Positions 25,166 through 35,764 of a DNA stretch of 64,000 nucleotides are shown here, piece after piece. The DNA is from Adiantum capillus-veneris (taxonomy: Eukaryota; Streptophyta; Polypodiopsida; Polypodiales; Pteridaceae). The notes under the pieces are model-generated. The model searched no databases and had not been told where the DNA came from. It was given only the letters and a program-made list of their open reading frames with translations. The DNA lies in assembly GCA_014529385.2 (NCBI GenBank), contig CM043945.1:148074241-148138240 (forward strand). Reading direction: 5' to 3'. Numbering within the stretch: the stretch's first letter is position 1; every line of letters starts with the position of its first letter. A program made the translations under genes and the position numbers.

Positions 25166-26497
25166 CACTAGGTTGGTAACCTAATAGGACATAAAAGTGT
25201 CCTTTCAATGTTTTGAAAAAAACCTCCAAAATTGTAGTAGATCCACTCATTTTGTAAAATCCTTTCATGAGGTTATAGTTCAAGACCTACTACACATGGA
25301 AAAAATAAGAAACTTGTAAAATTTCTCATCTTTTGGTCACACCAAGCCTCCAAAGCTGATGGGCCAGTGCATTTTCATCAAAACAGTCATTTCTTACGTT
25401 TTGTTGCAAAAAAAATAAGATTAGGGATTTTTGTAGGACTTGATATAAATTCCCTAGTTAACTTCAATGGGTTGGTGATCAGAACATATGATTGCTTCTC
25501 ACTCACTATTTTTTGTTTTGCCAAAATAAATAGGCACAAAAAAGTTGAATTTTTACCATTCTGCAAACCTATCATCAAAGTTTCTATAGCCACGCTCAAT
25601 ACAAATAATATATGCATGTTTTCTTAGTTACCTATTGTCCTTTATGTTCATAAGGAGCCATGGAGCATGTCAAAAGAATAATACATCTCTTACCAAGGGG
25701 AATCTTGGGGACAAAGATGAAGTGCTAAATACAACAAACATGAAAAAACTGGGTTCAACATTATGAGTTGTAGGATCCCATAGAAACTATTCAATATATA
25801 ACCAAATTTGATCCTTATGACTAGATATGGTTACTACCTACAAAATGCATGTGGTTGTCACAAGAAACTAACAATATTGAAAAAGCTATACTTGATATAC
25901 TAGAATGTTTCGTTTTCTTCTATAATTGAAAAAATCAACCATCGTTGTGTACTATGCAAAATAGGGTATTAGGTGCCCCAAAACTCAAGGAATATTAGCT
26001 TTATGTTACAATATGCGACATAGAAAATCAAAAATGCATTTGGATATCATGAAATCCACCAAAAAAATCATAGAAGAGCTAAAATTGGCTAAAAAACAGG
26101 ATTTGACAATTTTTGTAATTTGGTCATAACTTACAACTTTAATATTTATTTCTCCCTAGAAGCATCAGAACATGTCGAGGACTACTAAAGATAGTTCTCT
26201 AGCATTATAGACCTCACAAACATGAATTCTAGAGTGGTATAGTTGCAAAAAGTTGAAAAAACAGGACCCGTTTTTAAACACAGTTTAGGTTGTGAAATAT
26301 TGTGCAAGGACAAGGTTAAAGATGGAATTGATATTCCAAACAAATGTCGAGTTTTTTTCAGCTCATGAGACAACTTTCTAGATAGATAGCACCTCAAAAT
26401 CCATTTTGAAACTCTTGACATAATTCAAGGAAAATGGTCACTTAACAGGACATAAAAGTGTCCAAGGACATAAAAGTGTCCCATTACCAACCTAGTG
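25166..26497. mobile_element. Non-autonomous inverted-repeat DNA element (1,332 bp)
   Basis: Perfect 19-bp inverted ends, including flank: CTTAACACTAGGTTGGTAA at 25161 and its reverse complement ending at 26502. TTAA flanks both sides (25162-25165 and 26498-26501). It breaks the homology between inner and outer elements that runs through 25165. Subterminal near-palindromes GGACATAAAAGTGTCC occur once at the left end (25188) and twice at the right (about 26444 and 26465). No transposase frame. The duplication could be TTAA or simply TA with a longer repeat, so the superfamily is open. Confidence 0.82.
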
Positions 26498-26723
26498 TTA
26501 AGCCTCATTCTCAATAAAAATAATGAAAAATACCCAAAAAGGACTATTTTTGATGATTTTCTGATAGTATATACACTATTTACACTCATCGGGAAGATAT
26601 TATCAATGAATTTTTCCTTGATGATGAATTATAAGGTCATTATTGGGTAATTTTGCAAAAAATCACACGTTAACATCAAACTTTTTCCTCCCTCTTCAAA
26701 CATTGCCCTTAATTACTTAGTAC
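26498..26723. other. Inner-element spacer
   Basis: AT-rich non-coding sequence between the inverted-repeat element and the coding remains; nothing recognised. Confidence 0.5.
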
Positions 26724-27430
26724 TTAGTGCCCTTCCACCCCTCCTAAATGGCGTACTCCGGGACGACTGTGTGCATGGGTTGAACAATTGTGTCTATGCA
26801 TAGCCGTGGTTGGCTCTATCATGCTATGAAGATCAATGCAATTCAAACCAATATGTTGGCCAAGAGCTGGGTCTTGAGTAATTAACTCAAGGGTTTCTGA
26901 TGTCGAGGTTTGCTGCTGCTGATGTCTTCTAAAGAGCAAATCTTGTAGCTTGTGTGCTCTCTGTTTGATTGTACCATCAAGATGCTTCAGCACACTGATT
27001 CCTTGAGATGTTGGTAGAACTTTTGACTGTTGTCGAACTTTTTCTCGCCATTGGTAGCTTCTTCTGCTTGGTGCTGCATGGTGTGGTGGAGTCTTTCGAG
27101 ACTTAACTCACCATTGCTGATTGGTTTTACGATTTGTGGAGAAGATAAGTGCTCCTTTTTTTTCCAAACCATTTCCATGCTAGGTTCCTTGCTCGAAGAT
27201 GCCCGTTTCTGTGTTTTAACCCTTGGAACCTCCTTTTGTTTTGTCATTGAAGTTTTAGGCACCCAGATCTGAATCGATTTATCCTTAAGCTGTGCTTTTG
27301 GTACCCAAATTTGCCTGACTCCTTGCATGCTACTTGTATCATTTGATTGTCGAGGGGATGGAGAAGATTGACTACTTCGCGGTTTGGTCTGCTAATTGCT
27401 TCTTTTCCATTCCTCCTTGCTTGGTGCAAT
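26724..27430 (-). pseudogene. Inner element region after the second protease-like domain (IWVPK repeats)
   Basis: Frames 27328-26987 and 26993-26724. Contains a short repeat: QIWVPKAQL and QIWVPKTSM about 15 residues apart. A basic region and a Gln/His-rich stretch (RRHQQQQTSTSETLELI) follow. No enzyme motif. It continues in the same strand and order as the upstream protease-like domain, so I treat it as the end of the pol-side coding region. Confidence 0.45.
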
Positions 27431-27448
27431 TGGAAAAATGAGTTGCGC

Positions 27449-27880
27449 TCATTTAGGTGACAGCTTTAGCTGATTTGTATTCCAATCTGGTACTGCTTTG
27501 TATGTTCGCATCCAGGGAATTCCAAGAATCATCGTCTCATTCATGTCTTCATCTGGTAAGATACAAACTGATGAGGACATGAACATCCATGTACTATCAC
27601 GTTCAAGTTGACTACTCTCAATGTTGGGGTTCGGTTCTTGTTGCATCCTTTGATTGTCGCTATTCTTGCTGCTGTCAATGCTTGACTTGTTGCCTTCTTG
27701 TATGTGGAATAAATGACTACATTTACTCTAGCTCCTATGTTGACCAAAGCATTGGTGCTATGATTGTTGAGCTGTACTTTGATGCGCACGTCCATTTTAT
27801 CTAACCAATCATCATCTGTTGAAACTGCATCTTTAGGTAATTCCATTGTCGATCATTTATTTCCAGAGTGTTGATGGGAA
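27449..27880 (-). pseudogene. Second retropepsin-like domain downstream of integrase
   Basis: Frames 27846-27541 and 27646-27449 overlap and together give a retropepsin layout: a flap-side lead-in (DVRIKVQLNNHSTNALV), the active-site position reading NIGA near 27740 where a protease has D-T/S-G-A, a beta-rich middle, and the C-terminal ILG block reading MILGIPWMRTYKAVPDW near 27500-27555. The usual catalytic Asp codon is Asn here, consistent with decay or loss of function. The element already has a standard protease at 32080-32640. This second one lies 3' of the integrase C-terminus on the same strand. It could instead be a leftover of a separate insertion. Confidence 0.6.
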
Positions 27881-28140
27881 TTGATATCTGTTGATTCTTA
27901 AGAGCAACTTTCCGCTTGAGAACCCGAAGCCGAGCTTCCTCTTGGGCTTCATCAAATTAACCTGTTGTCGTTTAATCTTCCTTTGCTTGGTTGCATGCAT
28001 TCTTTCTAGCAATTCATTGGTTAGTGGAAAATTGTATTTCTTTAAACGACATCCACTAATCCAATTAGCCATTGGTTCACCATCTAAGATAGACAACATT
28101 ACTGCTCCACTTGGAGATACATCTTCAAATTATGATAAAT
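27857..28140 (-). pseudogene. Inner element integrase C-terminal segment
   Basis: Frame 28099-27857 reads LDGEPMANWISGCRLKKYNF then a basic helix (ELLERMHATKQRKIKRQQ). This matches the end of the integrase C-terminal domain of Athila/Tat polyproteins, where the phrase is LDG..(hydrophobic)..G.RLK.Y. A shift separates it from the core. Confidence 0.65.
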
Positions 28141-28439
28141 AGTCCGTTTCCCTTTTTCCTAAACTTGGGGATGTGTTAGTTAAGGGAATAGACTAAAACT
28201 AAGTCCCCTTTCTTGAATATTTTTGTGATTAAGTGGGAATCAAAAACTGCTTTTGTTTCCACTTTTGTGCATAGATGTGAGCTACAGCAGTTAGCCTTTG
28301 CTCATCTAGCTTTTCCAAATCTTCAAGTCTTTCTGACAATTCATGTCCACACCACTCAAGATTCTGTGCTACCCTTGATGTCGACAATAGAAATTCTATT
28401 GGCAGTATGGCATCAAGACCATAAACAAGGTTAAAGGGT

Positions 28440-29060
28440 GTAACATTTAAAGCTGTTTTGAATGAAACTCAATAAGCCCATAGAGCAGTAAAGAGATTCA
28501 TTTCCCAGTCTGTCCTTCCTGAACTAACCACTTTAGTGAGCACCAAGATAAGAATTTTATGCGTATGCTCAGCTTGTCCGTTTGCTTGTGGGTGATAGTT
28601 ATGGATGACCATAAACTCATTAAGCAAGTACTCGATTATCTCATTGAGAAAATGAGTTCCCCGATCACTGACAATCTCTATTGGCAGTCCATATCTCATG
28701 AATACATACTAATATAAGAATGCAACAGTGCTTCTGGCATCATTCTTTTGAGTTGCTTTAGCATCGGCCTACTTGATCAAATAGTCCGTAGCTACAATGA
28801 TATATGGAGCTTGGGTTCTATAAGCAGGTGGTTGTATTGGTCCAACAAAATCTATACCCCATTTTGCGAAAGCTCTAGCCCCCATCATTGGTCTTAAGGG
28901 CATGCTATCTACTCGTGTTGGCATTTTTGCTCATTGACAAGAATCACACCTTCGAACATATTCTTTGGCATCTGCAAAAAGTATTGGCCACCATATGCCT
29001 GCCATCAAGATTTCTCTTGCGGTGGTCTCACTAGAAAAGTGACCTCTAGGTAATCCAGCA
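28440..29060 (-). pseudogene. Inner element integrase: second H2C2 zinc domain and catalytic core
   Basis: From 29060 down: an H2C2 domain (His in GHFSSETTAREILMAG, Cys in RRCDSCQ near 28930-28950). Then the core with first Asp in WGIDFVGP (about 28860), second Asp in EIVSDRGTHF (about 28665) and Glu in ANGQAEHTHK (about 28580): a D,D,E set. Stops occur after the zinc domain and in the core. Known role: inserting the cDNA into the host chromosome. Confidence 0.8.
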
Positions 29061-29708
29061 TGTGCTTGTTCTATAATCGGAATATACTCATTTTAATTTG
29101 CACAAAGACGCAAATGTTGATCTTTACCTATCCGATACAATTGGTTCCCAATAAGAGCATAGTCTCTTGCTTCAGTTTCAATTTCTCTTTGATGGTGTTT
29201 ACTCATATCCTCAGGAAATGTTCGGCTCAACCAGATAATTACTCCACTTAGGAACATATGACATTTAAAAAAATGTTACATGATGTATGGGTGTTTGTTT
29301 TTGACATTGAGGGCAATCCTTTACAAAAGATCGAACATATCTCCTCATAGTCGGCCAAAATACTCCAAGTCTCAAGATTCATTTCATAGTTTGGTCTTCC
29401 GCTAAGTGAAGTCCTACTATGGTAACATGTGCTTGACTTAGGTACTTTTCTTTTTCTTCAGGATTAATTCATAAAAGAAATATCCCATCCGGATTTCTTT
29501 TGTATAGTCTATCAGCTTGATACATAGCTGATTGCTCGATTAATTTGATCGTGATAGGAAGTGGTATTTGTGAATCCACTTGAGCTATTGTCATCAATGA
29601 CACAATGTTTTCCGACCATCGAGGTATCATTTCCATGGAGAACAAATAAGCATTTGGTAGATCATCGTCTACCCCTTTAGGTGATTCTCCTGAAACAATC
29701 CTTGACAA
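29061..29708 (-). pseudogene. Inner element RNase H-integrase linker with first H2C2 zinc domain
   Basis: 29708-29469 is the linker (SLMTIAQVDSQIPLPI, RLYKRNPDGIFLL). 29430-29300, across a shift, gives a first H2C2 domain (QAHVTIVGLH, LRLGVFWPTM, KDCPQCQK). 29250-29061 then repeats the layout with a new lead-in (ALIGNQLYRIGKDQHLRL) before the second H2C2. The outer element has the first domain at 15041-15185 in an unbroken frame, so the first domain is genuine. Confidence 0.72.
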
Positions 29709-30361
29709 ATGATCTGCTCATTGATGTGTAGTGCCTTCTTTTACAACCACAGCGAAATCAATTCCAAAAGAATGATGAACCATCTCACTATTCTCCCTAT
29801 GTTGCATGGCTTGTTGACCAAATACAACAAAGCTTGGTGGTCCACGAAGAACAAAAACTTGTTGGCTAATAGGTAATGTCTATACTTTTTAACGGCATAG
29901 ATCATTCATAATCCTTCCCTTTTGGTAGTGGTGTAATTCTTTGCTGCCATGTTCAATTGTCGGCTAGCATAAGAAATAGGAAAGTCAATTTTTCCATCTC
30001 CTGGTTGAGCTAGTATACAACCGATAGCAAAATTGAAATCATCTACATGTACGTGGAATACCTTATTCCAATCTGGTGCTTTCAATATTGGAGCTGAGGT
30101 GAGAGCTTGCTTAAGCTTCATGAAGGATTCTTCACATGCCTCGCTCCATTCAAAGTGTGTGATCAAGCTATACATGGGTTTTGCAATTATAGCATACATG
30201 TAGATGAACTGTCGGTAATATCCACAATGCCCCATGAAGGCTTGTACCCCCTTTATTGTTGTTGGTCTAGGCAAATCAGCAATGACATGAATCTTCTCAA
30301 TATTAATAGCTATGCCATTTTTAGACACTGAATTTTTCCTTGTCTTCCCATGAATGTGCAC
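29709..30361 (-). pseudogene. Inner element RNase H
   Basis: Frame 30361-29906 covers the RT connection (GVQAFMGHCGYYRQFIYMYA) and the start of RNase H (PDWNKVFHVHVDDFNFAIGC, SYASRQLNMAAKNYTTTKRE). The rest, down to a THQ-x-ADHLSR motif near 29710, is broken; a TGA sits where the outer copy has arginine. Known role: degrading the RNA strand during reverse transcription. Confidence 0.78.
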
Positions 30362-31045
30362 TTTTCAGGATTTAAGAAAATCCTATATAGTCTACATTTT
30401 TCGAATACTTTTTTGAGGTGTTCAAAATGATCAGCCCGGATTGATGAATGTACGCATAGATCATCCATATATACTTCTAAGAATTTTCTAAGATATTCTT
30501 TGAAGGAATGGCTCATCAACCTTTGAAATATGGCTGGAGCATTAGTTAACCCAAACGGCATAACCCGATAGGCAAATATACCCCATTCTATTGCAAAAGC
30601 AGTTTTATGCTGATCTTTTGGGTCAACCAAAAGTTGCTTGTATCCCAAAAAGTCCATCTAGGAAGTTGTAAGATTCTTTTCCTGCAACTCGTTCTAAAGC
30701 ATGCTCAGTTATCGAAAGAGGAAAGTTGTCTCTAATGGTAGCTGCATTCACCTTTTTGAGATTAACACACACTCGTAATTTTCCATTCTTCTTGGGTACC
30801 ACCACAATTGGAGACATCCCATCTGTGTGTTCAATTTTGTAAATGAATTTGGCTTCCTTTAGTTTTTCAATCTCTTCTTTTATTTTCTTGACAGATGTTT
30901 CATTATACATGTATGGTCTCTGTCTACTTGGTTTCGCATCATCTCTCATGGGTATCGTATGTTGACAGATTTCTGGATCAACACCCTTGAGATCCTTGTA
31001 AGACCAAGAGAAGATATCTTGGTATTCCTTTAACAAGCTTAGCAA
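30310..31045 (-). pseudogene. Inner element reverse transcriptase
   Basis: Two overlapping frames (31045-30623 and 30657-30310) with a shift near 30640. Motifs: SPIVVVPKKNGKLRVCVNLK, KKVNAATIRDNFPLS, YKQLLVDPKDQHKTAF, FGLTNAPAIFQRLM and catalytic YMDD in EVYMDDLCVHS near 30465. The match to the outer RT is high and the arginine codon CGA that is TGA in the outer copy is intact here. Standard Ty3/gypsy RT. Confidence 0.87.
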
Positions 31046-31049
31046 AAGC

Positions 31050-31690
31050 TTTTCTTCTTCTTCTGTTAGGTCACTCGTGATGTAAGCAGGTCTAGGCTCT
31101 TCTCTTGGTTCAGCCAGGTCTATTTTTTTAGCGTTTTCATGCTCTTCGTAAGATTCGCCTTGTTTTCGTAGTTCCCTAACATGTTGTTTGACTATAATTT
31201 TTCAATCTTGGAGAGTACACTTTTTGTAATGGGATGGAACACGCATTACATCCTTACCATCCTCTTCCGTGGTTTCCATTTCGGTTGTGTATATCTCCTT
31301 TAGAGCTTTTTTCAACTCTTGATATTTCTTTTTCTGCTCAACTCGTGTCATGAGTGGTTTCTTATCCTGTGGGTTTGCTTGATTACCCTTCCTTGTTTTT
31401 CTCGATGTTTGAGACATTTTTGAGATTTTACTTGAAGGATATTTGCCAGTTATTTTGTCCTTGACACAATCATTTGCATCTATCTGCATCAAGAATTGTG
31501 TTTTAGTGGAGATTGATGGCGTAGGTCGTGTTTTTACGTTTCTGGTGTCTCGTTTCCATCTATACCATTTTTGTCTTCTCGATTTCTCGTTTGGAAAGTC
31601 AAAAAACTTTTCCTCCTCTCCTTTTAACAGTATCTTATCTCTCATATGTTCTTTTTCTGACCCCGAACCTTTTGAGGTAGCTCAGTGTTC
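31050..31690 (-). pseudogene. Inner element linker between protease and RT
   Basis: Lys/Arg-rich frame 31645-31202 (MRDKILLKGEEEKFFDFPNE at its start), homologous to the outer 16932-17309. No catalytic motif seen. Confidence 0.6.
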
Positions 31691-32640
31691 ATCTAACTCA
31701 TCAGTTGCATCTTCGTCTTCAATGTTGAGGATTGAAATCATTTGGATGGGAATTATGTCGTAGCCATCCTCATTGCAAAATTGAGTAGGCATAGACGTAT
31801 TCACACATACATCCATTGTCGCTAAAATTTGAGTCCACTCGAATGGCTCAAACAAATGCTCTGGAAAGGGTTCAGGTACATAGGCTTTGTCTGTGCAGTC
31901 CCTTTCTAGGATACATTCTTCTCGTCTTAAGCTTCCATTTTCTAAAGCTCCACACATCCAAATAGGAGTGTCTTTGTTTAACCGGGATGGGAGTTTAGTT
32001 TCATCAAACTCTTGGATGGGTGTTTTCAAGACATATCTATAAGTGTGATCTTTTAGATTTACTCTTGTTATAGATCCCACTTGCTTCAAGTACAGATAAT
32101 TATTTCCCCAATCTTGGAGAAGCTGTACCTGTCGCATGAAAGGTCTTCCTAATATGATTTCATAGTTGAGTTTCTTTCCAAAGTCTACTATGGCAAAAGT
32201 GTGTTGATATTCAATTCCACAGGAATTGACTATCACTTTTTCAAGCAGGCTAGCAGCCCTAATGGTCTCTCAATGTGTCCGTCAGCCAACTGCAATTTCA
32301 TTCGAGTTTGTCTAATGGGTGGATTTCCCCAGGATTCCCATACTGCTTTAGTGGTTATGGCTATGCAAGCTCCACTATCCAGTATTGCCATGGTTGCAAT
32401 GTCATTATATTTCATTGGGAGGGTGGTGTTTCCTTCTTCCCCTTCATAATATTCTCCGACTTTGTTCATGGGAACTGATCGAATCTCTTTGTTGTCCATT
32501 TCATTTTTTAATTTTTCCAAAATTTTTGAGATTAACCCCGTTATCCCCACCTTTGAGATTAACCCCGTTATCCCCACCTTCTCTAGGGTTTTTTGTAAAT
32601 CATTCCACAAGTATGATCCGAGTTTTAACAACTCTCCCAA
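31682..32640 (-). pseudogene. Inner element protease (standard retropepsin)
   Basis: Frame 32640-32233 has the active-site phrase MAILDSGACIAITTK near 32370 (D-S-G-A). Frame 32236-31682 continues with EIILGRPFMRQ, the conserved ILG block, then a long C-terminal extension. A stop at about 32235 separates them. A 25-bp duplication ('attaaccccgttatccccaccttt') occurs in tandem at 32530-32580. Known role: cutting the Gag-Pol polyprotein. Confidence 0.8.
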
Positions 32641-33200
32641 GGTAAGAGTGCATTGAATGGGGTGTAGACATGATTGAATGAATGTTGCCTACTTCTAGGG
32701 TCTCTTCAACTCTTTTTACTTGAGTGGTCCGACACACGATGGATTCATCTTCGTTATCTCCCAAGTAAGAAGGTAATGTTTTCAAGGTCAATGGTTTCGG
32801 CATTCCTGAAGCTTCTGATCTGAAATCCCGATACAAGGATTGTACATCCATGTTCATATCAGAAGGTAGGTTATCCAACCAGACTTCCTCTATAGAAGCT
32901 GACTTTAGATTTAGGCTCCCATCATTGATCTCCCTCACTTTTTCCCATAAGTGTCATGGCCAGTCTTCCTCTACGAATGGAATTCCGTTCAAGGCATCTT
33001 CGCTGTCAGGCACTATAAGCTTTGGTTCTTTTGTTTCAAGGAGGGGTTCTATCACCACATCGAATTTTTCTTTAGTGTCTCTCACCACAAGCTCTTCAGG
33101 TTTTGCAATACTTTCAAGCTTGGGTTTTTGTTTTTCCAGCATTTCTTGCGTGATTCTTACCAAATTTTGATAACCTTCAAGCTTAGCTGCTTCCATGTCT
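32600..33200 (-). pseudogene. Inner element Gag-protease connector
   Basis: Frames 33196-32954 and 32938-32600, acidic, no recognised domain (YQNLVRITQEMLEKQKPKLE; DMNMDVQSLYRDF). The homologous outer region is 40093-40659 with the same phrases, so it is a conserved part of the polyprotein. A stop near 32952 breaks it. Confidence 0.6.
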
Positions 33201-33217
33201 GAAGAAGAATAGTTTTT

Positions 33218-35764
33218 CTATTTGTTTTCCATGTTTTGGCCTGCTTTAAGTCCTACTTGGTAGGATTCCAAGGCGCCATCAATAGGCTCAACAATTTTAT
33301 CAACCAGAATGGATCCTCGAGATTTCACGGTTGTTTCCTTGAATTCACTTCCTGTTTCTTTCAACTTTTTTTGGAATAGATTTTTTGCTTTCTCCTCGAT
33401 TTCAACCCGTTGTTTTTGTTTTCTCATCTCATATCTTTTGCTTCTGCTCCTTTTGATTCTTTGAGAAGAAACTTTTGTATTTTCTTGAATCATCAGAGGA
33501 GTTGTGTTTCTTTTTCTTGACCTGGGCTCTGGTGATTACCTTGATTGGGACAATCTTCCAGAAAGTGTCCTCCCTTTTTGCAACATTGTATGCAATAGGC
33601 TTCAATTGGTTTGAGGTTTTTTTCAGGCTCTTGCATTCATTTTTCCAATGATCATCGGCACCACAGTTATGACAGTTTCCTGTTCTTGGCTTCGTCATGG
33701 GTCTTACCATGGGAGGTCTGACACCTTGATTAGCTATATAATACATTGGTGCGAGCTTTGGTGGAGCATAAGTCACTTTTTCTTCCATTGGTGGCGTATG
33801 TGAATTATACCAATCTCCTTCTACCATTATTGTAGATGGGCTAGGCTCCACATAGGGTGTAACATGCACTAATGCTTGTTCATCTATGACTCCTTCAGAG
33901 TGCATGTACTTTACAGGAACTGCATTATGTCCTGGATATGGAGGTTGTTGTCCCAACACAGGTTGAGGTCTTTCCATACCCATTGGTGGTCTTTGAGCTT
34001 GGGCCATAGTAGGCTGATGTCTATACATGGGTTGTCTTTGTGGCCTTATGGACACATATTGAACATTCCCATCATACTTTGTTCTGAAGTAGCATTTGTG
34101 GGTCTCATGGTTGGTCCATTTAACCTCACTTGCACACCATTTTTGTGGCCTATTTGGTTGTCCTTGTGCAGGTATCCCTTGTCCTGTTCCCCTCATAGGT
34201 GCTTTTTGCATGTTGTTCATCATGTTGTTAATCCTTTTAAGCATATCTTCTATGGCTGAGAGTGGTGTTGCAGCAACCGTCCCCACTTGTGTTGGTTTAG
34301 TGGATGTTGTTTTCTCGCTTTAGTTATCCTTAGGGGCATCTTCTTCGTTGAAAATTTTGCAATTGTCTCCTAAGTCAATAGCATCTGACACACACGCTTC
34401 TAGGGTTGTATGATTTTTACTATAGAGTATAGCATGAAGTTCTTTGCTTAGCATTCCCTCTAGAAATAAAGATACAAGACGTTCTTCTGCAGGTATCTCC
34501 AGGTCTGGGCATCTGGCAATGTATTGTTTCATTTGAGTTGCACAATCCCTAACAGACTCACCATGTTTCTATTTAAAGTTGTAGATCTGAGCTACCGTAT
34601 TATGTTTGATCCCTCTTTTGGAACAAGCAGCTACAAATCCTTGAGCTAATGTGTTCAAGTCCATGATTGACCTTGGTGGAATGTGTTGGAAGCATGTCAA
34701 TGATTTAACTTCAAATGTCATTCCAAACCCCTCGCATTGAGTATGGAAATCGAATATACGCTCTGCTCTTAGCACTTGCTTAAAGCTTGCTGAGTGGTCA
34801 TATGGATCCCCTACTATCCACTGTATTTTCTGTCCCATTTCTGAAAATCAGTTGGTCTGACGTGTCTATTTGGTTCAACTCCCAGTCTCCTGGCAGTTGG
34901 TCCTGTTTCGAGTCCTTCAAACCAGTCTGTTGGAAATAGTGACTCATGTAGCCCTGGACTGGCCTTAGTGTCACCCGGTTTTCTACGTGATGAGGTGATT
35001 TCTGATTTCTTCACATTACTCTCAGATGATCTCTCATGGTGTTCATCTCTCGGAATTGTCTCTAGTCCTTGCCCCAATATCCAATCCCGTATGGAATACC
35101 CTTGGTATTTGGTTTGCTCTACCTCCTCAGGAGTCATCATAGCAAAGTTGTTGCTATAAAAATCCCTAAACAGGTAGGTTGGTAGGTCCGTTGATCCCTT
35201 ATCTTTGATCTTGAAGATATAGATGATCTTCATGGCTGCTAGTTGTCCTGGTTTGGCATGAAAAGTCCACAAAAGATCTTTTATGTTTTTATCTTCCCAA
35301 CAATAGACTCTGATCCTAGGATCATCCGTACTAAGCCATTTCAAAGGCTTCAATTCTACTTGATTTTATCCCTCGAGTTCTAAAGTTGGTGTTCCTTCTT
35401 TTGCTGACATATCTGGAATTATGGTGTTTACTTCTAACCTCCATTTGTCTATCACGTCAGGGTTTTTGACTTGTAAATACTGAATTCAGTTTCTATCCAT
35501 GTACATTTTTCCTTGTTTGTTTGCCCTAATATCTTCTTCGAACTCAATCCCATGGTCATCAATGCAAATAGCATACTCCTCGTTAGGGTCCAAGTAAACT
35601 TGGGCTCCATGACGGCCAATCTTATAAAAAGATAGTATATGCTTATAGCGCACAGTCGTTCCGATTTCCAAGTGAGTTGAGTAAGAAGACATTTCGGATG
35701 TTGAATCTGAAAAAGTGCCTGAGACTTCTTCAGGAATTGTGTGCAAGGAATTGCCTTGATTCAT
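33218..35764 (-). pseudogene. Inner element Gag
   Basis: Several frames: 35764-35486, 35353-34814, 34838-34569, 34532-34320, 34286-33429 and 33493-33218. The N-terminal third is an unfamiliar extension (VRYKHILSFYKIGRHGAQVY). The capsid part has a retrotransposon-gag style phrase (DCATQMKQYIARCPDLEIPA, LFLEGMLSKEL). A Pro/Gln-rich region follows, then one CCHC zinc knuckle (CHNCGADDHWKNEC) near 33625-33670. The outer copy retains a second Cys-rich motif after it that is deleted here. Role: RNA binding and particle assembly. Interrupted by stops throughout. Confidence 0.8.

Noticed and set aside
25166..26497. CACTA (En/Spm) transposon
   Set aside because: The ends begin CACTA, but no 2-3-bp direct duplication fits; the flanks fit TTAA or TA instead.
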